The position numbers and the translations under genes are program-made. From positions 1 through 5,832 of the forward strand of contig JAOUGB010000173.1 in NCBI GenBank assembly GCA_029857875.1: a stretch of 5,832 bases of DNA, in the 5' to 3' direction. The notes beneath the pieces are model-generated. The model worked only from the letters and a program-made list of their open reading frames with translations. It ran no database searches and was not told where the DNA came from. Within the stretch, counting starts at the first letter, position 1; each line of letters starts with the position of its first letter. This document shows, piece by piece, positions 1 to 5,063 of this stretch. The DNA comes from Desulfobacteraceae bacterium (GTDB lineage Bacteria > Desulfobacterota > Desulfobacteria > Desulfobacterales > UBA11574).

Positions 1-388
1 GTGATTCATTTGCCATCGCATCAATCCGAGCCACTAGTTTTTGCATAGCCTCATCGCTATGTATCGCATCCCGACTATCAGCCCTTGACCTGTGAACTAA
101 CCAATTTCTTTCAGATAAAAGATTGAAAAATCGGTCCTTAAGTTTAGTACTTAACAATCCTTGCTTTGAAATTCTATGGATGGTGCGGCCAAAAGTTTTT
201 TTTCTTGCTTCCTCGACAAGTGCATTACCGACCACCTCTCCCATTCTCTTTTCGGCTTGTGCGGCTAGAACAAAATATTGGGCAGAGACACCTTCAAGTT
301 CCTGCATTTGCCATAATGCGAAGCCTATTCTTTGAGTAATTTCATTAAGACGATTCGCTTTTTCCATTTGTATATTGAATTCTTCCAT
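1..388 (-). CDS. HEPN-like protein, C-terminus off the left edge (cassette D)
   Basis: An open frame starts at ATG 388 and stays open for 129 codons to the window edge, so the C-terminus is missing. The visible part looks all-helical, with regularly spaced charged and hydrophobic residues and no membrane segment. Residues 94-99 read RNWLVH, an R-polar-x3-H motif like the catalytic R-x4-6-H of HEPN ribonucleases and HEPN toxins, placed after a long helical stretch as in that superfamily (family knowledge; the assignment is inference). It is the first gene after attC 393-457, and only four bases separate the R' box from the ATG, so there is no room for a normal ribosome-binding site. An internal ATG at codon 8 is a weak alternative start. 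The gene is in the same orientation as all other cassette genes. It could instead be another helical accessory protein with a chance motif. Confidence 0.72.
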   Translation of the reverse strand, partial: MEEFNIQMEKANRLNEITQRIGFALWQMQELEGVSAQYFVLAAQAEKRMGEVVGNALVEEARKKTFGRTIHRISKQGLLSTKLKDRFFNLLSERNWLVHRSRADSRDAIHSDEAMQKLVARIDAMANES

Positions 389-392
389 CGAA

Positions 393-457
393 ATCTAACA
401 GGACGCCTGACCAGCGGGTGCATTTTTTGCCCGTCTGTGTCCAGGCGAATGTTATAT
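393..457 (-). repeat. attC recombination site of the DUF2971 cassette (C)
   Basis: This is a 65-bp imperfect palindrome between the DUF2971 stop codon and the start of the next gene. In gene direction it begins with R'' ATATAAC (451-457) and ends with R' GTTAGAT (393-399), which matches the G^TTRRRY consensus. The main arm is CGCCTG (404-409) with CAGGCG (442-447). Inside it CAG (412-414) pairs with CTG (435-437), and CGGG (415-418) with CCCG (430-433), leaving unpaired bases on one side, including T434, as is typical of attC folded as single-stranded DNA. R'' is complementary to the GTTATAT at the far end of the same cassette. Confidence 0.88.
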
Positions 458-461
458 GCTG

Positions 462-1304
462 TCATTTATTTGGTTTTCTAATATTTCCAGTTAAATTACT
501 TTTTCTCAAAACTCCATTATTTGTATACTTCTTAAGTAGTGAATCAACGATAATTTCATCACCCTCATCACACAAGGGGCCAAGAGTAATTATAACTTTA
601 TCCAACACCTTGGCATCAATATCTATGTCAAAATTTTCCAGATTAGGACCATTGCCATTTATTATTGAAGTCATGATATGACTTGGAAGAGCCTTAAGAT
701 AATATTCATTACTAAATCCGTCTGGTGGAATTGGTATTGTAGGTAAAATAAATAAAATGAAGCGAACCTCTTCTTGGAATGACCATACTTTATTTTTATA
801 TGTGGCAAAATCATTAACTTCTTTTAGCTGCATTTTTGCCTGGCCATCAGGTTGCACTTTTAAATCAACCACATCTTTCAAATAAATTGATGGATCGTCT
901 ACATATTTTACTTTTTTTAATATTTTATCTCTTTGAAAAATATTTGGAAGAATCAGGTAGTTATCATTAAAGAATTTTTCAAATGGAATAGGTGCATACA
1001 ATGTGCCTTCTTGAATGAATCTATATTTAGGATCGGGTTTTAAAGGACGATAATACATCCAATCACTTTCAAAAGATATTCGAACTCCACGCATCTTATC
1101 AGTATACATATGCCAAAGTGGAATACTTTCTACATTTGAATCTGTCCAACAACTAACAAACAGAAATTTACCAAGCTCATATTTCCCATAAAATTTTGCC
1201 TCACTTACATCATCAACACGATCTAATCGGTTAAAACGAATTGTTTGATATTTTAAAATTAGAGCCAATGTATTGATACTTGTATAATGATGAATAATAC
1301 TCAT
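462..1304 (-). CDS. DUF2971-family protein (cassette C)
   Basis: This 280-residue protein starts at an ATG with an AAGG Shine-Dalgarno site seven bases upstream, and its stop falls just before the attC. The N-terminus HHYTS followed by LALIL and a 'DDVSEAKF' segment (residues 5-38), then 'FVSCWT...PLWHMYTDKMRGVRISFE' pieces (49-79), 'VWSFQEEVRF' (173-182) and a late 'ITLGPLCDEGDE' block (239-250) follow the usual order of conserved blocks in DUF2971 proteins. No signal peptide or membrane segment is visible, so it is probably cytoplasmic. The biochemical role of the family is not known to me. The spacing H-Y-T, W-x2-Y and a late E-E-x-R recalls ADP-ribosyltransferase folds, but that is speculation. 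The gene is more AT-rich than its neighbour in cassette B, which fits independent acquisition. Confidence 0.85.
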   Translation of the reverse strand: MSIIHHYTSINTLALILKYQTIRFNRLDRVDDVSEAKFYGKYELGKFLFVSCWTDSNVESIPLWHMYTDKMRGVRISFESDWMYYRPLKPDPKYRFIQEGTLYAPIPFEKFFNDNYLILPNIFQRDKILKKVKYVDDPSIYLKDVVDLKVQPDGQAKMQLKEVNDFATYKNKVWSFQEEVRFILFILPTIPIPPDGFSNEYYLKALPSHIMTSIINGNGPNLENFDIDIDAKVLDKVIITLGPLCDEGDEIIVDSLLKKYTNNGVLRKSNLTGNIRKPNK

Positions 1305-1319
1305 AATGAAACCTTAATC

Positions 1320-1379
1320 ATATAACGTTGCTAATCAGCCGCGCGGTTTTTTGCGTCGGCTGAATTAGCCTTGTTCGGC
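1320..1379 (-). repeat. attC recombination site of the DUF4062-TIR cassette (B)
   Basis: This 60-bp site is the cleanest attC in the window. In gene direction, R'' is GCCGAAC (1373-1379) and R' is GTTATAT (1320-1326). The arms are GCTAAT (1330-1335) with ATTAGC (1364-1369) and CAGCCG (1336-1341) with CGGCTG (1357-1362), extended by CGC (1342-1344) with GCG (1353-1355). A1363 and T1356 are extrahelical and both on the same arm, as attC strand recognition requires. The loop is GGTTTTTT. The upstream gene's last codons and its stop codon (1365-1367) lie inside the site. Confidence 0.92.
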
Positions 1380-2417
1380 TTTTATTGTCTTTTGTCCCAG
1401 TAAATGCAATGTCTCCACCAGCCTTTTAGGACCATCAGGATGGAAGTAGTCCACGTACTGAAGCATTCCTATCTCTGGTGGAATCGAAACCTCGTCAAGT
1501 CTGACGGGAATGATATACTTCGTTCCTGGCGACAGTTTTTTGAGCTGTTCGAACGCGGTCTTTATCTCTTTCTGAAAAAACCCTGGCTTAGAAATGGACC
1601 TGGAGGACAGGCAAAGCACAATGCCAAAAGAGCGTTTCATCGCATGATCAATCTCAAGATGCCACATTTGGCCTGGCAATAGGTTCTCCGTATCAAGCCA
1701 AGGATGAAAACCAGCAATCCGAAGATCCTCATACAGCCTCTTCACTTTGTCGCGATCCTCGTGCGAGTATGCAAGAAACACCATAGGGTGTGCAGTCTTA
1801 GGTGAGGTTCCTTTGGAGTCTGGGGGATGTGGTTTCCCCGGCGGTGGTGTTTCTGCTTCGTCGGATGAGGCACTATCTGCTGAATCAGGGGAGATCATTG
1901 GTAGAATCTGCCGAATTAGATGTTCTCGAACATTCCTTTCAAAATCGATGGGGCGATTATACTCCCAAAAAAGTACGCCCATTTTTTCAAGCTCCTTTCG
2001 GAACTGAATAACCTTCTTGAACTGTGATAGCTCCTTCAGGTCTGTCGTATAGAAAGGAGTTCGACGAAAGTAAAACATGACGCGTGGTCGTTCGTATTTT
2101 TTGAAGTATTTATATGCCCTTTGGAATTCCTCGTCAGTTCCTGACCGAGCCCGTTTCGTAGGCGTACCGAAACGCCGCCACATGATGCCCACGAATATGT
2201 CGAACTCTCCTATCTCCCGGTTGATTACGTCTTGCGCATCGTCTCCAATATCCGGCCAAGCATGTGTCTCCCATCGGATCGCATCAAGTTGAAATGGGAG
2301 CAAATCTTCAAAAACTCGTCTGATTTCAGCAACAACTAGCGAAACGATCTCCCGCTCTTCCCCCACGTCGCCAGGTGATGCAATGAAGACTCTAAGCCTA
2401 TTATTAGTTCCGTTCAT
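1365..2417 (-). CDS. DUF4062-TIR domain fusion protein (cassette B)
   Basis: This 350-residue protein has two domains. Residues 7-105 carry DUF4062 hallmarks: LRVFIASPGDVGEERE, a WE pair (49-50), VINREIGEFDIFVGIMWRRFGTPT and SGTDEEFQRA. A Pro/Ser/Asp-rich linker (about 176-210) leads to a TIR domain (211-342) with MVFLAYSHEDRD, WLD (240-242), LLPGQMW, LSSRSIS and QKEIKTAFE. E284 sits where NAD+-cleaving TIRs have their catalytic glutamate. DUF4062 is known in bacterial NTPase and defence proteins, usually N-terminal, and is suspected to act in sensing or signalling; here the TIR would be the effector. That functional division is inference. A GAGGT ribosome-binding site lies ten bases before the ATG, just inside the cassette. 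The last four residues (AEQG) and the stop are encoded by the cassette's own attC. The protein is probably cytoplasmic; no membrane segment is seen. Confidence 0.9.
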   Translation of the reverse strand: MNGTNNRLRVFIASPGDVGEEREIVSLVVAEIRRVFEDLLPFQLDAIRWETHAWPDIGDDAQDVINREIGEFDIFVGIMWRRFGTPTKRARSGTDEEFQRAYKYFKKYERPRVMFYFRRTPFYTTDLKELSQFKKVIQFRKELEKMGVLFWEYNRPIDFERNVREHLIRQILPMISPDSADSASSDEAETPPPGKPHPPDSKGTSPKTAHPMVFLAYSHEDRDKVKRLYEDLRIAGFHPWLDTENLLPGQMWHLEIDHAMKRSFGIVLCLSSRSISKPGFFQKEIKTAFEQLKKLSPGTKYIIPVRLDEVSIPPEIGMLQYVDYFHPDGPKRLVETLHLLGQKTIKAEQG

Positions 2418-2434
2418 TGGTATCTATACCTCAT

Positions 2435-2492
2435 GCCGAACGTGGCCTTCAGCCGCGAGCGAAGCAAGACGGACTGAAAGGCATGGTTAGAT
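2435..2492 (-). repeat. attC recombination site of the TIR cassette (A)
   Basis: This is a 58-bp site lying between the stop of the TIR gene and the start of the DUF4062-TIR gene. In gene direction, R'' is ATCTAAC (2486-2492) and R' is GTTCGGC (2435-2441). The stem consists of GCCTT (2445-2449) with AAGGC (2478-2482), CAG (2450-2452) with CTG (2474-2476) and CCG (2453-2455) with CGG (2470-2472). A2477 and A2473 are extrahelical and both on the same arm. R'' is the exact complement of the GTTAGAT at the other end of the cassette. Confidence 0.9.
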
Positions 2493-2512
2493 TTTGTCGA
2501 GATATAGTAAGA

Positions 2513-3556
2513 CTATTTAACTCTCAAAATCAGCTCCCTTTCGATCGTTCTACGCAATAGCTCAAGAACTGTGCTTGTGAAAAAATCGAGAGACCTATTC
2601 TTCCTTGGCAAGTCTCCGATGATGTCGGTCACGATTTCTTTTGATATTGCTTGATTTAGAGAAATCCAGAATTTGTCCTCTGAGAGCACAAGATTTATGG
2701 AATCGTTGGTCAGCATGAAATTATCATGAACCGAGGCTTGCTCCTTGCCTCTAACCCTAACGAGTTGAAGTGCAAGCGTTCGGTCCGGATAGGTAACAAA
2801 TCGAACCAACCAATGCATTTGGTCCCTAAATGAGACCAGGATTCGATAAGTTCCAGTCTCACGAAAAATATTATCTGGAAATATAGAGGCCTGTATAGTG
2901 AGTATGTCTCCGGCTCCTGCCGCTTTAAAGCTTGATACGAGCGACCCCGCTTCTCTTTCAATCTCTTTGATTCTGGCACTTAACAATTTGGATTTAGTGA
3001 CTTCAGCTTCTTCCTGGCTCTTTTCGACTTCCTTCTTTTGCTTGATCCTGTTCTTTATCTCACCAAAGAATTGATGGGCTGCTCCCTCGTATTCCTGTTT
3101 AATATTACCTTGCACAAACCTTGTTTCTGTGGATATTTCCGGTGAGTCAGTGGTTCCGCGACCTAGCACTACTAATAACTTGGATAGACCGGGTTCATAG
3201 ACAGGAAATAGATCTACGTAATGTAGGTCTTTCAGCCTCTGGTCCGAAATGTCGCAGTCTTCAATGCGAACAGGAATTACAAATATTTCGTTTTCAGGAA
3301 ATTCGTCTAGAATTTCAAAAGCAACTTTGAGTTCTTTTTGGACATAGCCTTTCTTTGACAAGGAATGGCGTGACAAAATGGCAATAAAATATCTACATGC
3401 TCTGATAGCCTCTTGTATCGTTGCCTGCCATTTCTGCCCAGGCAAAAGCATTTCTATGTCCAACCAAGCTTCGATACCTTTTTTATGCAAAACATCGAAG
3501 AGGTGTCGTGCTTGGGCCATATCTTGTCTGGCATAACTTATGAACACATCAGCCAT
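2513..3556 (-). CDS. TIR-domain protein with coiled coil and unassigned C-terminal domain (cassette A)
   Basis: This 347-residue protein has an N-terminal TIR domain (residues 1-133): MADVFISYARQD, WLD (31-33), LLPGQKW, LSRHSLSKKG and a predicted catalytic E75 in YVQKELKVAFE. Many bacterial TIRs of this type hydrolyse or cyclise NAD+ when activated (family knowledge; activity inferred). Residues about 165-205 are rich in Lys and Glu and probably form a coiled coil. The C-terminal 210-347 region (GDILTIQASIF..., HWLVRFVTYPD..., KFWISLNQAIS) is a mixed alpha/beta domain I do not recognise, perhaps the sensor or an oligomerisation module. I chose the start at 3556 because AAGGA lies five bases upstream and the TIR fold begins there. 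The in-frame start at 3622 would lie in the preceding recombination site. The TIR half is related to that in the adjacent cassette B. Confidence 0.9.
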   Translation of the reverse strand: MADVFISYARQDMAQARHLFDVLHKKGIEAWLDIEMLLPGQKWQATIQEAIRACRYFIAILSRHSLSKKGYVQKELKVAFEILDEFPENEIFVIPVRIEDCDISDQRLKDLHYVDLFPVYEPGLSKLLVVLGRGTTDSPEISTETRFVQGNIKQEYEGAAHQFFGEIKNRIKQKKEVEKSQEEAEVTKSKLLSARIKEIEREAGSLVSSFKAAGAGDILTIQASIFPDNIFRETGTYRILVSFRDQMHWLVRFVTYPDRTLALQLVRVRGKEQASVHDNFMLTNDSINLVLSEDKFWISLNQAISKEIVTDIIGDLPRKNRSLDFFTSTVLELLRRTIERELILRVK

Positions 3557-3561
3557 TTTTA

Positions 3562-3575
3562 TCCTTTTTTCTCCT
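3562..3575 (-). promoter_or_regulatory. Ribosome-binding site deciding the TIR gene start
   Basis: In gene direction AGGAG is followed by AAAAAAGGA and then ATG at 3556. The AAGGA (3562-3566) is at ideal distance, five bases from the ATG, and AGGAG (3571-3575) lies further upstream. Both lie inside the cassette, downstream of the GTTAGAT boundary, so translation signals travel with the cassette. This favours 3556 over the longer frame beginning at 3622. Confidence 0.75.
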
Positions 3576-3576
3576 A

Positions 3577-3649
3577 ATCTAACATGTATTAGTTGACCTA
3601 AGTGAAATGTGAAAATTGTCACTTTTTGACAACTAAATCAGAATTAATA
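3577..3649 (-). repeat. attC-like site at the right end of the array, with degenerate R''
   Basis: In gene direction the site ends in a consensus R' box GTTAGAT (3577-3583). Paired arms follow, with TTAGTTG (3589-3595) matching CAACTAA (3630-3636), and an inner pair AAGTGA (3600-3605) with TCACTT (3619-3624). The opposite end, where R'' should carry GTT on the plus strand, reads ATTAATA, so R'' is degenerate. It is AT-rich, unlike the other three sites. It may be the attC of a lost upstream cassette or, less likely, an attI; its R' edge is certain because it matches the R'' of cassette A. Confidence 0.55.
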
Positions 3650-3693
3650 AAATGTTTTTATCAAAACAACTTACCGTAAAAGATAAATAAGGC

Positions 3694-3756
3694 ATCAGGG
3701 TTCAGGTGCCAGGGATCAGGAATCAGGGCTCGGGGCTCAGGGATCAGGTGTCAGGG
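3694..3756. repeat. Tandem 7-bp repeat tract (NNCAGGN, nine units)
   Basis: Nine consecutive heptamers keep strict 7-bp phase: ATCAGGG, TTCAGGT, GCCAGGG, ATCAGGA, ATCAGGG, CTCGGGG, CTCAGGG, ATCAGGT, GTCAGGG. The CAGG core is constant in all but one unit, while the first two bases vary. A related tract lies at 4523-4571. The tract is non-coding and lies between the cysteine-cluster gene and the right end of the cassette array. Confidence 0.85.
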
Positions 3757-3802
3757 TTTAACCCTTTTTCAGCGCCATGTCAGGCTCCTTGTTTAAATGG
3801 CG

Positions 3803-4345
3803 TTAGTCATCAAAATCGAAAAATTCGTCAAAGTCATTTGGGAAAGAATCTTCCCAGATTCTTTCTTTAAGAAGTTCGTAAACATTAAAAACTATCGGGC
3901 AGATCGAATAATTATTAACTACGCCAATCAGCCTGAAAACAAATTCTTCTTTGTGTAAGTGAGGATAGGATTCACAATCATTGGGACGATATTTATATTG
4001 AGTGCATATGTTGTTTTCTAAAAAGGGGCAAGGCAATCTGTTAAAAGTATAGTCCCCGCCATTTTTCTTTTTTAAGAATTGTTTTTTGAAATTTGGAATG
4101 CTGATCCCGACGCTTTTAGATAATTTTTTAATATCATTTTTATTTAATATCGGGCTCACTTTCTTGCAGCAATTTGCGCATTTCGTACAATCTATTTCCG
4201 AAGAAACGTAATCAAATAATTCGTGAACAATTGAATCTAGATCTTCGAGTGAAATGTCACAGCCTTTTAAAAAAGAACGAAACTCCCAGTTTTCGTCATT
4301 TTTTATTTTGGATGTTTTTTCTATTTTTTTTAGATTTGTTTCCAT
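3803..4345 (-). CDS. YkgJ-family cysteine-cluster protein (CxxCxxCC)
   Basis: This 180-residue soluble protein has eight cysteines in the YkgJ-type pattern: C53-x2-C56-x2-C59-C60, then CPFLENNIC (C106, C114), QYKYRPNDCESYP (C124) and a final C149. The family is thought to bind zinc or an iron-sulfur cluster, but its cellular role is unclear, so the substrate cannot be named. The N-terminal 50 residues are charged and helical, and the C-terminus is very acidic (DSFPNDFDEFFDFDD). No strong Shine-Dalgarno site is seen before the ATG; a weak GAG lies upstream. It is on the same strand as the cassette genes but has no attC with paired ends around it, so I place it outside the array. It stands alone between two heptamer-repeat blocks, with no operon partner visible. 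Confidence 0.88.
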   Translation of the reverse strand: METNLKKIEKTSKIKNDENWEFRSFLKGCDISLEDLDSIVHELFDYVSSEIDCTKCANCCKKVSPILNKNDIKKLSKSVGISIPNFKKQFLKKKNGGDYTFNRLPCPFLENNICTQYKYRPNDCESYPHLHKEEFVFRLIGVVNNYSICPIVFNVYELLKERIWEDSFPNDFDEFFDFDD

Positions 4346-4499
4346 TATTTCAAAATCTCGGATGGGGATCGGCCACGCTATCTTATTAATGTTTAAAAAT
4401 TATTGTTCCCAAAATAGGTGTTTTTAGTGTTTGCATGCCATCAATTGGTTCATTGGATTCCACCAACTGGCCCCAAAGCAGCCAGGATCAGCGTTATTC

Positions 4500-4516
4500 C
4501 GGAATATCAAATCCAT
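4500..4516. repeat. 17-bp direct repeat, left copy (response regulator 3' end)
   Basis: CGGAATATCAAATCCAT occurs here and again at 4658-4674, where it encodes the last residues of the response regulator. On the minus strand this copy also reads in frame as GFDIPE followed by a stop codon, compared with GFDIPQ and stop in the intact gene. The two copies enclose the heptamer and hairpin block. Confidence 0.8.
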
Positions 4517-4522
4517 CCGTTT

Positions 4523-4571
4523 TCCAGGGCTCAGGGGTCAGGTGCCAGGGTTCAGGGTTCAGGGATCAGGT
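4523..4571. repeat. Tandem 7-bp repeat tract (NNCAGGN, seven units)
   Basis: Seven heptamers in phase: TCCAGGG, CTCAGGG, GTCAGGT, GCCAGGG, TTCAGGG, TTCAGGG, ATCAGGT. Three more diverged units (CTAAGGG, TTCAGGG, ATCAGCA) follow at 4631-4651 after an intervening hairpin. The unit type is the same as at 3694-3756. Confidence 0.85.
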
Positions 4572-4573
4572 GT

Positions 4574-4621
4574 CCCCAGTTAAATTCGCTGCGCTTGTCT
4601 TCTTCGAAGAATTTAACGGGG
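4574..4621. repeat. Long inverted repeat splitting the heptamer tract
   Basis: CCCC (4574-4577) and GTTAAATTC (4579-4587) pair with GAATTTAAC (4609-4617) and GGGG (4618-4621). This makes a 13-bp stem with one bulged A and a 21-base loop. The loop side also contains the perfect palindrome TTCTTCGAAGAA (4600-4611), which offers a competing fold. There is no T-run after either arm, so it does not look like a rho-independent terminator. Confidence 0.75.
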
Positions 4622-4651
4622 CAAGCAGGGCTAAGGGTTCAGGGATCAGCA

Positions 4652-5053
4652 CTACTGCGGAATATCAAATCCATGCTTACGAATTTCATCAAACAGACGA
4701 TCCTTATTTATCGGCTTTACAAGAAAACCGTCACAATTTGCTTGAGCCGCCGCCAGGACATAGCTTTTGTCGGAAACCGCTGTCGTCATAATTATCTTGG
4801 ATTTCTTTTCCGGGCTTAACCCTTTTTGAGCCTCCAACTGTCTGATCTTTTTCAGCGCCACAATGCCGTCATACCCAGGCATCAGGATGTCCAGACAGAT
4901 CAAATCATAGGGCTCATTGTTCTCTAAGGCCATTTTAACGGCGGTAAGAGCCTCGTTGCCATTGGCGGCAATATCAACTTCACCAAGAGGAGCCAGTAAT
5001 GTATTTACAAGCTTCCTTGATACAAAGTCATCTTCAGCAATTAATATTTTCAT
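4652..5053 (-). CDS. Single-domain response regulator (CheY-like receiver)
   Basis: This 133-residue protein consists only of a receiver domain: acidic pocket E7-D8-D9, phospho-acceptor D55 in LICLDILMPGYDG, T91-A92 in IIMTTA, and K113-P114 in FLVKPI. There is no output domain, so it would signal through protein contact or phosphotransfer, partner unknown. I prefer ATG 5053 because GGTGAA lies at a good distance upstream. A GTG at 5062 would add three residues but overlaps that site. The insert in alpha3-beta4 (LEAQKGLSPEKKSK) is slightly long for CheY but common in stand-alone receivers. The last codons (GFDIPQ) coincide with one arm of a 17-bp direct repeat. No histidine kinase gene is visible. 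The upstream DNA is a structured repeat element, and no promoter was clear. Confidence 0.93.
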   Translation of the reverse strand: MKILIAEDDFVSRKLVNTLLAPLGEVDIAANGNEALTAVKMALENNEPYDLICLDILMPGYDGIVALKKIRQLEAQKGLSPEKKSKIIMTTAVSDKSYVLAAAQANCDGFLVKPINKDRLFDEIRKHGFDIPQ

Positions 5054-5057
5054 GTTT

Positions 5058-5063
5058 TTCACC
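5058..5063 (-). promoter_or_regulatory. Ribosome-binding site of the response regulator, inside a repeat element
   Basis: In gene direction GGTGAA precedes ATG 5053 by four bases (GGTGA by five). It is part of the 14-base string TTCACCGCCCATTC (plus strand) that also occurs at 5541-5554 in another copy of the repeat, so the repeat supplies the translation signal. The same bases contain the alternative GTG start. Confidence 0.6.

Larger units (their letters stand above)
1..3582 (-). mobile_element. Integron gene-cassette array (three complete cassettes and one partial)
   Basis: Four one-gene cassettes lie head to tail on the minus strand. With cleavage between G and TT of each R' box, cassette A spans 2441-3582, B 1326-2440, C 399-1325, and D runs from 398 off the left edge. 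For A, B and C, the leading six bases plus the G at the cassette's end form a heptamer that is the exact reverse complement of that cassette's own R'' box (GTTAGAT/ATCTAAC, GTTCGGC/GCCGAAC, GTTATAT/ATATAAC), as expected if each was once a closed circle. Cassette C is clearly more AT-rich than B, which fits separate origins. No tyrosine-recombinase integrase is present in the window, so this is either the distal part of an integron or an integrase-less attC cluster. The boundaries are read from the sequence; mobility is inferred. Confidence 0.88.
4346..4651. other. Non-coding spacer with repeats, hairpin and a copied gene end
   Basis: No convincing gene lies between the cysteine-cluster gene and the response regulator. 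The spacer contains an AT-rich stretch upstream of the cysteine-cluster gene (about 4380-4420) that probably holds its promoter, a 17-bp copy of the response regulator's 3' end (4500-4516), heptamer tracts (4523-4571 and 4631-4651) and a long inverted repeat (4574-4621). Open frames on the plus strand here simply read through the repeats. Confidence 0.7.

Noticed and set aside
3586..3613. Promoter within the right-end attC-like site (TTCACA, 16 bases, TAATAC on the minus strand)
   Set aside because: The -35 is good but the -10 matches only half of the consensus, and AT-rich DNA yields such pairs by chance.
3557..3622. Longer N-terminus of the TIR protein starting at 3622
   Set aside because: The extra residues are encoded by the attC-like palindrome and cassette boundary, while a good ribosome-binding site sits before the ATG at 3556 where the TIR fold begins.
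3773..3802. CGCCAT...ATGGCG inverted repeat after the cysteine-cluster gene as a terminator
   Set aside because: The stem is only 6 bp with an 18-base loop, and no T-run follows in gene direction.
3758..3809. attC candidate at the stop of the cysteine-cluster gene (GACTAAC at 3803-3809, GTTAAAC at 3758-3764)
   Set aside because: R'' would directly touch the stem with no spacer, the two heptamers do not pair with each other, and no partner heptamer occurs upstream of the gene.
3694..4651. CRISPR array
   Set aside because: The repeated units are 7 bp in direct tandem, without spacers or a conserved long repeat.
4418..4819. Plus-strand open frames of 118-133 codons
   Set aside because: They run through heptamer repeats, a hairpin and the antisense of the response regulator, with a repeat-driven composition and no domain.
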